Source of the DNA: Geodermatophilus tzadiensis
GTDB lineage: Bacteria > Actinomycetota > Actinomycetes > Mycobacteriales > Geodermatophilaceae
Assembly (NCBI RefSeq): GCF_003002915.1
Contig: NZ_PVTG01000002.1
Location: 248,001-312,000 of the forward strand
Reading direction: 5' to 3'
DNA: 64,000 bases
Shown here piece by piece: positions 1-7,505 of this stretch. A program made the translations under genes and the position numbers. How positions within the stretch are numbered: position 1 is the stretch's first letter; each line of letters begins with the position of its first letter. The notes below the pieces were generated by a model. The model saw only the letters and a program-made list of their open reading frames with translations. It did no database searches and had not been told where the DNA came from.

Positions 1-55
1 TGGCGCCGGTGGAGCTGGCGACCCGTGCGATCTCGGCGGGCTCCTTGGCGGTCAT
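1..55 (-). CDS. N-terminal 18 codons of an unidentified protein (cut by window edge)
   Basis: An ATG on the minus strand at 53-55 opens a frame that runs off the left edge, beginning MTAKEPAEIARVASSTGA. A purine-rich GGGGAGG lies about 5 nt upstream of this ATG, a good ribosome site. Only 18 residues are visible, so no family can be assigned. It is divergent from the lipoprotein/ATP-grasp pair at 183-1799. In enterobacteria, relatives of that pair sit beside a DUF350 membrane protein, but nothing here proves that identity. Confidence 0.5.
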   Translation of the reverse strand, partial: MTAKEPAEIARVASSTGA

Positions 56-182
56 CGCGCCTCCCCGGGGACTCGGCGTCGCCCCGGACGCTAGCGGTAC
101 GGGATCGTCCGCGCCGCCCGGGGACGATCGCGGGGCGGGCATGGCCCTAGGGTCGGGGCGTCCACCGAGCCGGGAGGGGTCC

Positions 183-566
183 ATGGCGTTCTCGAACCGG
201 GTGCGCGGCGCCCTGACCACGACGGTCCTGGCGACCGCCGCCACCGGCTTCCTCGCCGGCTGCGGCACCGAGGACGAGGAGGAGCAGGTCGCCTACTGCA
301 CCAACGAGGACGGCGAGATCGTCGACGACGACTACTGCGACGACGACTACCGCGGCGGCGGCGGGCTGTTCTTCCTCTACCTCGGCGCCTTCCGCCCCGG
401 CCTGCCGGTCGGCACCGTGCTGCCCGCCGGCGGCACCCGCGTGAACCCCGCGGACACCGCGGCCCGGCAGCGCTACGGGCTGCCCGGCACCGGCAAGGTC
501 ACCGGCGGCCAGCGGGTGACCGGCGGGATCGGCTCGGGCGCCGGCGGCTCGGGCTCCGGCTCCTGA
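183..566 (+). CDS. Small Gly-rich lipoprotein, partner of ATP-grasp gene
   Basis: The 127-residue product has a lipoprotein signal: MAFSNRVRGALTT, a hydrophobic stretch, then lipobox LAGC at about residue 24. The mature part opens with an acidic segment (TEDEEEQ), two further Cys in CTNEDGEIVDDDYC, and a Gly-rich tail. The ATG at 183 was chosen over an in-frame start further upstream because it begins the signal peptide and follows GGAGGGGT. It sits 3 nt before the ATP-grasp gene, so the two are probably cotranscribed. The pairing recalls E. coli YgiB/YgiC and YjfM/YjfC (DUF1190 lipoprotein plus Gsp-like enzyme). Sequence similarity to DUF1190 is only weak by eye. Confidence 0.75.
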   Translation: MAFSNRVRGALTTTVLATAATGFLAGCGTEDEEEQVAYCTNEDGEIVDDDYCDDDYRGGGGLFFLYLGAFRPGLPVGTVLPAGGTRVNPADTAARQRYGLPGTGKVTGGQRVTGGIGSGAGGSGSGS

Positions 567-569
567 GCC

Positions 570-1799
570 GTGCGGCGCGTCGAGGGCGGTGTCGTCCGGC
601 CCGGGTGGGAGGCCGAGGTCGAGGCCCAGGGGCTGGTCTACAACCGGACCCACCTGCCCGGCGGTGAGGTGCGCAGCTACTGGCGCGAGGGCCCCTTCTA
701 CGACTTCACCTCCGCCGAGGTCGCCCGGCTGGAGGGCTGGGTGGCCCAGCTCTTCGAGATGTGCGTGGCCGCGGGCGACCACGTCGTCGAGCACGACCTG
801 TTCGACCGGATGGGCATCCCGCTCATCGCCCGCTCGGGCATCCGCACCACCTGGGAGACCGAGCCGCCCAGCGTCTACGGCCGCTTCGACCTGCGCTACG
901 ACGGCTCCGGCCCGCCGAGGCTGCTGGAGTTCAACGCCGACACCCCGACCGGGCTGGTCGAGTCGGCGGTCACCCAGTGGAACTGGCACCTGTTCACCGG
1001 GCAGGGCCGCGACCAGTGGAACGCACTGCACGAGAAGCTGGTCGCCGCCTGGCAGCGCAACCTCACCCGGTGGGAGCGGCGCACCGGCGTCCGCCCGCGG
1101 GTGCACCTGGCGTGGACCAGCGAGGAGACCTCCGGCGAGGACCGGATGACCGTCGCCTACCTCATGGACACCGTCGTGCAGGCCGGGTACGAGGCGGTCG
1201 AGCTGGTGGTCGAGGACATCGCGCTCGACGACGGCGACGGCCGCTTCTACGACCCGCAGGGCCGCCACCTCGACGTCGTCTTCAAGCTCTACCCCTGGGA
1301 GTGGCTGATCGAGGACGAGTTCGGCGCCGCCGTCCTCGCCGACGCCGCCCGGCCCGGCGGCACCACCTGGGTCGAGCCGGTCTACAAGATGCTGTGGAGC
1401 ACCAAGGCGCTGCTGCCGGTGCTGTGGCGGCTCTTCGGCGGCGACCCGGTGCTCTCCCCGCTGCTGCTGCCCGCCTACTTCGCCGACGAGATGCCGTCCA
1501 GCTGGCGGGACTACGTGCGCAAGCCGCTGTGGGGCCGCGAGGGCGCCAACGTCGAGATCGTCCGCGACGGCCAGGTGGTCACCGCGATGCCGGGCCGGTA
1601 CGGCACCGAGGGGTTCGTCGTCCAGGAGCTCGCGGAGCTGCCGGACTTCGCCGGCGTCGACGGGCCGCACCACCCGGTGCTGGGCGCCTGGGTGGTCGAC
1701 GGCGAGCCGGCCGGCCTCGGCATCCGCGAGAGCGACGGCCTGATCACCGACAACCTCAGCTTCTTCGTGCCGCACACCATCGACCACTCCGGCCGGTAG
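570..1799 (+). CDS. Glutathionylspermidine synthase-like ATP-grasp enzyme (YgiC/YjfC type)
   Basis: This 409-residue protein matches the Gsp_synth family: LLEFNADTPTG near residues 118-128 is the hallmark, and KPLWGREGANVEIV near 318-331 supplies ATP-grasp residues. Known members ligate an amine to a carboxylate with ATP (C-N bond formation). The stand-alone YgiC/YjfC group has the synthetase domain but no amidase, as here, and its substrate is unsettled. The start is GTG, 3 nt after the lipoprotein stop. The 3' end overlaps about 290 nt with the convergent dihydrofolate-reductase-like gene, which is unusual and discussed separately. Family assignment is firm; substrate is unknown. Confidence 0.9.
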   Translation: MRRVEGGVVRPGWEAEVEAQGLVYNRTHLPGGEVRSYWREGPFYDFTSAEVARLEGWVAQLFEMCVAAGDHVVEHDLFDRMGIPLIARSGIRTTWETEPPSVYGRFDLRYDGSGPPRLLEFNADTPTGLVESAVTQWNWHLFTGQGRDQWNALHEKLVAAWQRNLTRWERRTGVRPRVHLAWTSEETSGEDRMTVAYLMDTVVQAGYEAVELVVEDIALDDGDGRFYDPQGRHLDVVFKLYPWEWLIEDEFGAAVLADAARPGGTTWVEPVYKMLWSTKALLPVLWRLFGGDPVLSPLLLPAYFADEMPSSWRDYVRKPLWGREGANVEIVRDGQVVTAMPGRYGTEGFVVQELAELPDFAGVDGPHHPVLGAWVVDGEPAGLGIRESDGLITDNLSFFVPHTIDHSGR

Positions 1800-2332
1800 G
1801 TCAGCAGCGAGATCCCGGAGCGGAAGGTGCGGCTCCCGGTGGCGCGCAGCCGCACGTCGACGCCGTCGGGGAACAGGCGCCGGCCGCGACCGAGCACCCG
1901 CGGGAAGACGAACAGCCGGTACTCGTCGACCAGTCCCGCGCCGATCAGCGCGTGGCACAGCCGGATGCTGCCGGTCACCCCCACCTCGCCGTCCCGGGCG
2001 GCCACCAGCCGGCGCACCTCCTCGACCGGGTCGCCGGACAGCACGGTGGTGTCCGGCCAGCCGGGGTCGGTGAGCGTGCGCGACACGACGGCTTTCTCGA
2101 CCGCGTCGAGGTGCGCGGAGATGCCGGTGGTGTCGCCGGTCTGCCGCGGCCAGTAGCCGCGCAGGTCCTCGAAGGTGCGCCGCCCGACGAGGAACACCGT
2201 CTGGGCGGCCATGTGCTCGCGGACGACGGCGAGCTGGTCGCCGGCGTCCGCCTCCTGCGTGGCGAACCAGTCGCCGAGCACCTCGGCGACGCCGTCGACG
2301 GTGACGTCCTGGGTGACGACCAGGCGACCCAC
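1511..2332 (-). CDS. Dihydrofolate reductase family (RibD C-terminal-like) protein with antisense C-terminal extension
   Basis: Residues 1-180 match the RibD_C/DHFR-like family: MGRLVVTQDVTVDG at the start, FLVGRRTFED, and TGSIRLCHALIGAGLVDEY, ending in the usual ISLLTYRP. These proteins bind NADPH and their substrates are mostly unknown. Family members usually stop soon after LLTYRP (about 180-195 residues). Here the frame runs on for about 93 residues of Ser/Pro/Thr-rich sequence that is antisense to the 3' end of the ATP-grasp gene, giving 273 residues. The tail looks like read-through after loss of a stop codon, not an evolved domain. The start is GTG; its only neighbour on this strand lies 3 kb away. 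Confidence 0.8.
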   Translation of the reverse strand: MGRLVVTQDVTVDGVAEVLGDWFATQEADAGDQLAVVREHMAAQTVFLVGRRTFEDLRGYWPRQTGDTTGISAHLDAVEKAVVSRTLTDPGWPDTTVLSGDPVEEVRRLVAARDGEVGVTGSIRLCHALIGAGLVDEYRLFVFPRVLGRGRRLFPDGVDVRLRATGSRTFRSGISLLTYRPEWSMVCGTKKLRLSVIRPSLSRMPRPAGSPSTTQAPSTGWCGPSTPAKSGSSASSWTTNPSVPYRPGIAVTTWPSRTISTLAPSRPHSGLRT

Positions 2333-2409
2333 GGGACTCCTCTGTCGGGGGGCGGGGACAGGGGAGACCGGGGCGGCGGCGAGGAGTCATCGGTCCTACG
2401 GTCGGGCAC

Positions 2410-2856
2410 ATGCCACTCGAAGGGGAGTACGAGCCCAGCTCGCAGCAGTGGGTGCGCGAGCAGGTGGAGCGCTACGAGGCCACCGGGGGCCGGGAGGCCA
2501 ACACGCTGCTCGACACCGGCCTGCCCGTGGTGGTCTTCTCCACGCGCGGGGCGCGGACCGGCAAGGTCCGCAAGCAGCCGCTCATGCGGGTGGAGGAGGG
2601 CGGCGTCTACGCGATGGTGGGCTCGCAGGGTGGGGCGCCGAAGGACCCTGCCTGGGTGGCCAACCTGCGCGCGCACCCCGACCAGGTGACCGTCCAGGAC
2701 GGCCCGGAGCCGTGGGACGGCGTCGCCCGGGAGATCACCGGCGAGGAGAAGGCGCTGTGGTGGGAGCGCGCGGTTGCCGCCTACCCGCCCTACGCCGAGT
2801 ACCAGCGCAAGACCGACCGGGTCATCCCGGTGTTCCTCGTCGAGCGCAGGTCGTGA
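2410..2856 (+). CDS. Nitroreductase/deazaflavin-dependent oxidoreductase family (DUF385) protein
   Basis: The 148-residue product fits the F420H2-dependent Ddn-like split beta-barrel family. Visible features are VVVFSTRGARTGKVRKQPLMRVE (the usual TxGRKTGKxR.xPL region), GSQGGAPKDPAWVANLRAHP (the G-x-x-P-x-W-x-x-N-L motif) and a C-terminal VIPVFLVE. Members use F420 or FMN, including M. tuberculosis Ddn, which activates nitroimidazoles, and others protect against quinones. The start is ATG. It is divergent from the DHFR-like gene and does not appear to form an operon with the downstream iron-binding protein, which has its own iron box. Family is confident; substrate is not. Confidence 0.85.
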   Translation: MPLEGEYEPSSQQWVREQVERYEATGGREANTLLDTGLPVVVFSTRGARTGKVRKQPLMRVEEGGVYAMVGSQGGAPKDPAWVANLRAHPDQVTVQDGPEPWDGVAREITGEEKALWWERAVAAYPPYAEYQRKTDRVIPVFLVERRS

Positions 2857-2872
2857 CCCCCGGCACGTCGAC

Positions 2873-2891
2873 TCAGGCAAGGCTGCCCTAA
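2873..2891 (+). promoter_or_regulatory. IdeR/DtxR-type iron box
   Basis: The 19 bases TCAGGCAAGGCTGCCCTAA match the actinobacterial IdeR consensus TTAGGTTAGGCTAACCTAA at 14 of 19 positions, including the central AGGCT and the CCTAA end. The box lies about 50 nt before an iron-siderophore binding protein, which is the expected target. IdeR with Fe2+ would repress this gene when iron is plentiful. Confidence 0.75.
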
Positions 2892-2899
2892 GTTTCTCT

Positions 2900-2926
2900 C
2901 CGGTCGCCGGACGGTCCGGCGACCGG
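2900..2926. repeat. Perfect 13-bp inverted repeat in the 5' leader
   Basis: CCGGTCGCCGGAC and GTCCGGCGACCGG flank a single G at 2913. The 27-bp palindrome lies between the iron box and the ribosome site GGAGGGAGG (about 2925-2933), and its right arm reaches that site. As RNA it would form a strong hairpin abutting the ribosome site; as DNA it could bind a dimeric repressor. Confidence 0.7.
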
Positions 2927-2939
2927 AGGGAGGGCGAGG

Positions 2940-3896
2940 GTGCTCTGGGGACGGCGGGGACCCGCCATGGTGACGGGTGCGGTGCTCGGCGCGCTGGCGC
3001 TGGGCGGGTGCGGGGGCACCGGTGAGGCGGCCGAGGCGGTGCCCGCGGAGGAGACCCGCACCGTCGAGCACGCGATGGGGGAGAGCGAGGTCGCCGGCAC
3101 CCCCGAGCGGGTCGTCGTCCTCGACACCGGTGAGCTCGACGCGGCGCTCGCCCTCGGCGTCACCCCGGTGGGCGCGGTCCGCACCGACGTCAGCGAGGCG
3201 CTGCCGGCCTACATCGAGGACGCCGGGGTCGAGGCCGCCGACATCACGACCGTGGGCACCATCGCCGAGCCCGACCTGGAGGCGATCGCGGCGCTCGAGC
3301 CCGACCTGATCCTGTCCAACCAGGTGCGCCACGAGGACCTCTACGAGCAGCTCGCCGCGATCGCGCCGACGGTGTTCGCCGAGTCCATCGGGGAGAGCTG
3401 GCAGGAGAACCTGCTGCTCGCGGGGGAGGCGCTGGGCCGCCCCGACGACGCCCGGGCGCTGCTCGACGAGTACACCGCGCGGGCCGAGGAGGTCGGCGGG
3501 CTCTACGGCGACCCGGCGGCCACCGAGGTGAGCGTCGTGCGCTTCCTCGACGGCACGCTGGTCCGGCTCTACGGCGAGGGCTCGTTCATCGGCTCGGTCC
3601 TCGCCGACGTGGGCTTCGCCCGGCCGGAGCTGCAGCGCACTGCCGAGACCTTCGTCGAGGTCTCGCCCGAGCAGATCACCTCCGCCGACGGCGACCTGCT
3701 GTTCCACGCGGCCTACGGCGCGGACGGCTCGGCGGCCGCCGACCAGGTCACCGCCGGTCCGCTGTGGGGCGCGATCCCCGCCGTGCAGGAGGGGCGCGCC
3801 GTCGAGGTCAGCGACGACCGCTGGTTCCTGGCGCTGGGCCCGATCGGTGCCGACCTGGTGCTCGACGACCTCGAGGAGCTCGCGGGCCGGCTCTGA
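2940..3896 (+). CDS. Iron-siderophore ABC transporter substrate-binding lipoprotein
   Basis: The 318-residue product is a FepB/FhuD-type (type III) binding lipoprotein. It has an n-region with Arg-Arg, a hydrophobic stretch and lipobox LGGC at about residue 23, then GTPERVVVLDTGELDAALALG and LEPDLILSN, both typical of periplasmic siderophore-binding proteins. It would hold ferric siderophore outside the membrane for an ABC importer. No permease or ATPase gene is nearby, so it is an orphan binding protein. The GTG at 2940 is preferred over the ATG at 2967 because it keeps the charged n-region and follows GGAGGGAGG at good spacing. The upstream iron box implies IdeR repression. Confidence 0.92.
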   Translation: MLWGRRGPAMVTGAVLGALALGGCGGTGEAAEAVPAEETRTVEHAMGESEVAGTPERVVVLDTGELDAALALGVTPVGAVRTDVSEALPAYIEDAGVEAADITTVGTIAEPDLEAIAALEPDLILSNQVRHEDLYEQLAAIAPTVFAESIGESWQENLLLAGEALGRPDDARALLDEYTARAEEVGGLYGDPAATEVSVVRFLDGTLVRLYGEGSFIGSVLADVGFARPELQRTAETFVEVSPEQITSADGDLLFHAAYGADGSAAADQVTAGPLWGAIPAVQEGRAVEVSDDRWFLALGPIGADLVLDDLEELAGRL

Positions 3897-3912
3897 GGCA
3901 GCCGCCGTCCGG

Positions 3913-3982
3913 CCTCCGGGGGCGTTCCTCGCGCTCCCGGGGTCCGGCAGCACCCCCAGTGCACGAGCAACGCCCCTGGAGG
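3913..3982. terminator. Stem-loop between convergent genes
   Basis: CCTCCGGGGGCGTT (3913-3926) pairs with AACGCCCCTGGAGG (3969-3982) over 14 positions with one mismatch, around a 42-nt loop. It lies between the ends of the siderophore-binding protein gene and the aldo/keto reductase gene, so it could serve both strands. There is no T-run, as is usual for actinobacterial terminators. Confidence 0.5.
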
Positions 3983-4031
3983 GCGCGCTCGGGGTCGCCG
4001 TCCGACCCCGGTGGCGGGGACGTGACCCGCG

Positions 4032-5003
4032 TCAGAACCCGACGACGGCGTGCGGGGTGTAGGGCTCCTCGAGGCGGGCGACCTCGTCGTCGGTGAGACG
4101 CAGGTCCACCGCGGCGACCGCGTCGTCGAGGTGCGACTCCCTCGTCACCCCGACGATCGGGGCGGTGACCACCGGCTTGGCCAGCAGCCAGGCCAGCGCC
4201 ACCTGCGCCCGCGGGACGCCGCGCTCGGCGGCGACCTCCGCGACCCGCCCGACGATCGCCCGGTCGCTGCGCTCGTCGTAGAGGCGGCTGCCGAACCGGT
4301 CGTTGGCCGAGCGGTGCGTCGTCTCGTCCCAGTCGCGGGTGAGCCGGCCGCGGGCCAGCGGGCTCCACGGGAGGACGCCGATCCCCTGGTCGGCGCACAG
4401 CGGGAGCATCTCCCGCTCCTCCTCGCGGTTGAGCAGGTTGTAGTGGTCCTGCATCGACACGAACCGGTGCCAGCCGCGCTCGCCGGCGGTGTGCAGCGCC
4501 TTGCCGAACTGCCAGGCCCACATGCTGCTGGCGCCCAGGTAGCGCACCTTCCCCGACCGCACGCACGCGTCGAGTGCCTCGAGGGTCTCCTCGATCGGCG
4601 TGGCGGGGTCCCAGCGGTGGATCTGGTACAGGTCGACGTGGTCCACCTGCAGCCGGCGCAGGCTCGCCTCGAGCTCCCGCAGGATCGCCACGCGGGACAG
4701 GCCACCGCCGTTGGGGCCGGGCCGCATCCGGCCGTGCACCTTGGTGGCCAGCACGACGTCGTCCCGGGTGGTGAACTCGCGGATCGCCTTCCCGGTGATC
4801 TCCTCGCTGGAGCCGCCCGAGTAGACGTTCGCGGTGTCGAGGACGGTGACGCCTGCCTCGAGCGCCTTCCGGACCAGCGGCATCGCCTCGTCCTCGGGGA
4901 GGCTCCACGGCGTCGCCCCGCGCCCGGGTTCGCCGAAGCTCATCATCCCGAGGCAGATCCGCGAGACCTCCAGGCCGGTGGCGCCCAGGCGCAGGTACTC
5001 CAT
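4032..5003 (-). CDS. Aldo/keto reductase
   Basis: This 323-residue protein is a (beta/alpha)8 NADPH-dependent oxidoreductase. The catalytic tetrad is visible: Asp and Tyr in VLDTANVYSGG, Lys in VVLATKVHG and His in YQIHRWD. LGASSMWAWQF, SMQDHYNLLNREEEREMLP and IVGVTRESHLDDA are typical of the YajO/AKR11-12-like branch that acts on small aldehydes or sugars. The ATG at 5003 was chosen because MEYLRLGATGLEVSRICLG is the standard N terminus. It is a single gene, convergent with the iron-binding protein. Confidence 0.93.
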   Translation of the reverse strand: MEYLRLGATGLEVSRICLGMMSFGEPGRGATPWSLPEDEAMPLVRKALEAGVTVLDTANVYSGGSSEEITGKAIREFTTRDDVVLATKVHGRMRPGPNGGGLSRVAILRELEASLRRLQVDHVDLYQIHRWDPATPIEETLEALDACVRSGKVRYLGASSMWAWQFGKALHTAGERGWHRFVSMQDHYNLLNREEEREMLPLCADQGIGVLPWSPLARGRLTRDWDETTHRSANDRFGSRLYDERSDRAIVGRVAEVAAERGVPRAQVALAWLLAKPVVTAPIVGVTRESHLDDAVAAVDLRLTDDEVARLEEPYTPHAVVGF

Positions 5004-5053
5004 GCCCCCACCCTTCCCCGGTGACCCCGGGGTCGCCTCCCGGCGGCGAGCGC

Positions 5054-6127
5054 TCAGGGCAGGACGGCGGCCAGCTCCCCGACGCGGTCGGCCACGCCCT
5101 CGGGGAACGCGGTGAACGGCTCGGCCTCGACCCGGCGGCGGGCGCCCGTGCCGGTCCACCGCCAGGTGCCCACCGCCCGCCCGCCGACCACGACCGTGGA
5201 CCGGAAGACCCCGTTGCCACCCGGGACGATGCGGTCGGCGAACTCCGGCGGCACCGTGCAGGAGCGGTCGGCGTAGCCCAGGACGACCTCGTCGAAGCCG
5301 GGGAGCAGGTGCAGACCCTCGGCCTCCGCGCGGCAGGCGGCCAGCCGCTCGGGCACCTCCGGGTCCAGGAACGCCTCGGTGCCCTCGACGTCGACGGTTC
5401 CCAGCCGGTCGCGCACGAGCGCGAGGCCCGCCCGCGCGTCGCGCACCGTCGTCCCGGCCCAGCGGACCAGGTCGGCGACCGTCGCCGGGCCGTGCCCGGT
5501 GAAGAAGCGCAGCGCGAGCTCGGCCAGTGCCTCCTCGCCGGCGAGCCGGCGGGGCGCGCGCACCCACTCGTCGAGCAGCACGAAGGCCTGGTCGGTGCCC
5601 TCGGTGGGGCCGAGGACGAGCGTGCCGGTCTGGGCGAGGAACCACAGCGAGTGGTAGCCCTTCTGCCCGGCGACGTCGCAGCCGCCGTCGGCCAGCGCGG
5701 CCAGCAGCTCCCGGCGGCCGAGCCGGCGGCCGCCGGACAGGGCGGCGACCGCCACCTCGCGGGCCCGCTCCAGGTCCTCGAGGGTGAGCCCGACGACGGC
5801 CCGCCGCTTCGCCGCCCCGGACAGCACGCGCTCGCCGAGCAGGTCGAGCAGCCAGGGCAGGTCCTCGGCGGCGGTCAGGTGCAGCGTGCCGCGCATCGGC
5901 CACGAGCGGACGACGTCCCCGGCGTCCAGCGCCGCCGTGACGCCGGCCCGCGACCGGCCGGCGGTCCGCAGCGCCACCGACGTCAGCGCGCCGGGCAGGT
6001 CCTGCCCCTGGACGGCGAGCAGCCCGCGGACGGCGGCCGCGGCGTCGGGGAACGGCGGGCCGGCCACCCGCTGGGCCACCAGCCGCAGCAGCGCGACCTC
6101 CCGGGACGACACGCGGGGCACGGTCAT
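5054..6127 (-). CDS. Winged-helix DNA-binding protein, AlkZ/YcaQ-like (HTH_42)
   Basis: The 357-residue protein fits the HTH_42 family, which includes the DNA glycosylases AlkZ and YcaQ (AlkX) that unhook DNA cross-links or remove alkylated bases. Near residue 40 it has VQGQDLPGALTSVALR, where Q-x-Q is the position of the catalytic glutamines in AlkZ-type enzymes. MRGTLHL and the C-terminal VVVGGRAVGTWRWTG are also typical. The start ATG at 6127 begins MTVPRVSSREVALLRL. Glycosylase activity is inferred from the motif; many family members are untested. It lies 15 nt downstream of the acetyltransferase stop... both genes face left, so cotranscription is possible. Confidence 0.8.
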   Translation of the reverse strand: MTVPRVSSREVALLRLVAQRVAGPPFPDAAAAVRGLLAVQGQDLPGALTSVALRTAGRSRAGVTAALDAGDVVRSWPMRGTLHLTAAEDLPWLLDLLGERVLSGAAKRRAVVGLTLEDLERAREVAVAALSGGRRLGRRELLAALADGGCDVAGQKGYHSLWFLAQTGTLVLGPTEGTDQAFVLLDEWVRAPRRLAGEEALAELALRFFTGHGPATVADLVRWAGTTVRDARAGLALVRDRLGTVDVEGTEAFLDPEVPERLAACRAEAEGLHLLPGFDEVVLGYADRSCTVPPEFADRIVPGGNGVFRSTVVVGGRAVGTWRWTGTGARRRVEAEPFTAFPEGVADRVGELAAVLP

Positions 6128-6141
6128 GCCCGCAGCCTGCC

Positions 6142-6696
6142 TCAGGGGGACGACGGCCGGCGCTCGCGGCGCACGTAGACCATGTCCTCGGCGTCGGGCT
6201 CGGTGGTCAGCGGGGTGAAGCCGGCGGCCGCGGCGGCGCCGAGGCTGGCGGCGTTGTCCGGCTCGATGCCCAGCACGAACAGCTCGACGTCGGCGGTCTC
6301 CGGGGCGTCCACCAGCGCCCGCAGGGTCGCGCTGCCGTACCCCTGCCCGCGGCAGCCCGGCGCGACGACGTACGCGGCGCCCATGCTGCGCCGCGGGTCG
6401 GCCGACACCACCCGCTCGCCCGCCGGGTCCCAGACGGTCCACCGGTCGTAGACGTCGCCCCCGACCTGCGCGACGAGACGGCCGTCGTCGTCGAGCGCGA
6501 CGAAGGTGTGCGAGCGCAGCACCCGGCGGCCGCGGAACTCCTCCTCCCGCGCGGCGTTGCGCAGCGCGAGCTCCCGCTCGGGCCACTCCGGCCCGCCCAG
6601 CCGGCGCCGCGTGTCGGGGTCGTCGAACCAGGGGAGGACGGCGAGGAGGTGCTCGGGCTCGAACGGCACCAGCCGGACCGACGCGTCGGCGCTCAC
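6142..6696 (-). CDS. GNAT-family N-acetyltransferase
   Basis: The 184-residue protein has the GNAT acetyl-CoA loop RGQGYGSATLRALV (the R-x-x-G-x-G pattern) near residues 118-131, followed by ELFVLGIEPDNAASLGAAAAAGF, the usual distal N-x-x-(S/A) helix and GF turn. The start is GTG at 6696. It shares the leftward strand with the AlkZ-like gene downstream and is divergent from the methyltransferase. The acceptor substrate cannot be predicted from sequence. Confidence 0.85.
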   Translation of the reverse strand: MSADASVRLVPFEPEHLLAVLPWFDDPDTRRRLGGPEWPERELALRNAAREEEFRGRRVLRSHTFVALDDDGRLVAQVGGDVYDRWTVWDPAGERVVSADPRRSMGAAYVVAPGCRGQGYGSATLRALVDAPETADVELFVLGIEPDNAASLGAAAAAGFTPLTTEPDAEDMVYVRRERRPSSP

Positions 6697-6759
6697 CGGT
6701 CCAGCCTGACCCGCCCGCCCGGAGGGTGCACGGGCTCGGGCGCTGCCACACTCGCGGGC

Positions 6760-7359
6760 GTGCGCGCCGAGGACTGGGACGCCCGCTACGCCGAGCGCCA
6801 GCAGTGGTCGGCCGACCCGAACGCGCTGGTCGCCGAGCTGCTGCGGGACCTGCCGCCGGGGACCGCGGTCGACCTGGCGGCGGGGGAGGGGCGGCACGCG
6901 CTGTGGCTGGCCGGCCGCGGCTGGCGGGTCACCGCCGTCGACTTCTCCGCCACCGGCCTGGCCCGCGGGCAGGCGCAGCCGGGCGCCGACCGGGTCACCT
7001 GGGTGACCGCCGACGTCACCGCCTGGGACGCCGCGCCCGCGTCCGCCGACCTGGTGCTCGTCGCCTACCTGCACCTGCCGGACCCGCCGATGACCGACGT
7101 GCTGCGCCGCGCGGTCGGCTGGCTGCGCCCGGGCGGGCGGTTCCTGCTGCTCGGCCACGACGTCGACAACCCCACCGCCGGCGTCGGCGGCCCGCAGGAC
7201 CCGGCGATCCTGCACAGCACCGACCGGCTGGCGCCGGTGGCGGAGCTGCTGGACGTCGACCGGCTGGAGCAGGTGACCCGCGGGACACCGGCGGGCACCG
7301 CGCTGGACACCCTGCTGTGGGGACGGCGGCCGGCCGGTCCCGTCGGTGGCCGGCGGTAG
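6760..7359 (+). CDS. Class I SAM-dependent methyltransferase
   Basis: This 199-residue protein begins MRAEDWDARYAERQQWSADPNALVAELL, the usual opening of the TehB/Methyltransf_25 type, and has motif I as VDLAAGEGRHALWLA near residues 39-52. LRPGGRFLLLGHD is the post-motif III strand. The substrate is unknown. The GTG at 6760 was chosen because the aligned family N terminus begins exactly there. It faces away from the acetyltransferase gene. Confidence 0.88.
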   Translation: MRAEDWDARYAERQQWSADPNALVAELLRDLPPGTAVDLAAGEGRHALWLAGRGWRVTAVDFSATGLARGQAQPGADRVTWVTADVTAWDAAPASADLVLVAYLHLPDPPMTDVLRRAVGWLRPGGRFLLLGHDVDNPTAGVGGPQDPAILHSTDRLAPVAELLDVDRLEQVTRGTPAGTALDTLLWGRRPAGPVGGRR

Positions 7360-7362
7360 CGT
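7357..7362 (+). promoter_or_regulatory. -10 hexamer TAGCGT for leaderless start at 7370
   Basis: TAGCGT is followed by 7 nt and then GTG at 7370. The same spacing recurs in many genes of this window and fits a transcription start at the first base of the start codon. Confidence 0.45.
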
Positions 7363-7369
7363 GCCGCCC

Positions 7370-7495
7370 GTGCTGGGGATGGGTGGGGCCGGCGGGCCGG
7401 GGGCCCGCCGCCGGCGGCGGCTGGTGGCCGCCGTGGTCGTGCTGGCGATGGTGCTGGCCACGGCCGCGACCGTGCTGTCCCTCCTGCTCGGGTGA
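7370..7495 (+). CDS. Small single-pass membrane protein (41 aa)
   Basis: This short frame encodes a Gly-rich lead-in, five consecutive Arg residues, then about 23 hydrophobic residues (LVAAVVVLAMVLATAATVLS) ending LLLG and stop. That is a textbook positive-inside single membrane span. Support for it being real: a leaderless-type TAGCGT sits 7 nt before the GTG, and the ribosome site GAGGAGG of the next gene overlaps its stop, as in an operon. No family is recognised. A GTG at 7361 is an alternative start adding three residues. Confidence 0.5.
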   Translation: MLGMGGAGGPGARRRRRLVAAVVVLAMVLATAATVLSLLLG

Positions 7496-7505
7496 GGAGG
7501 CCGTC

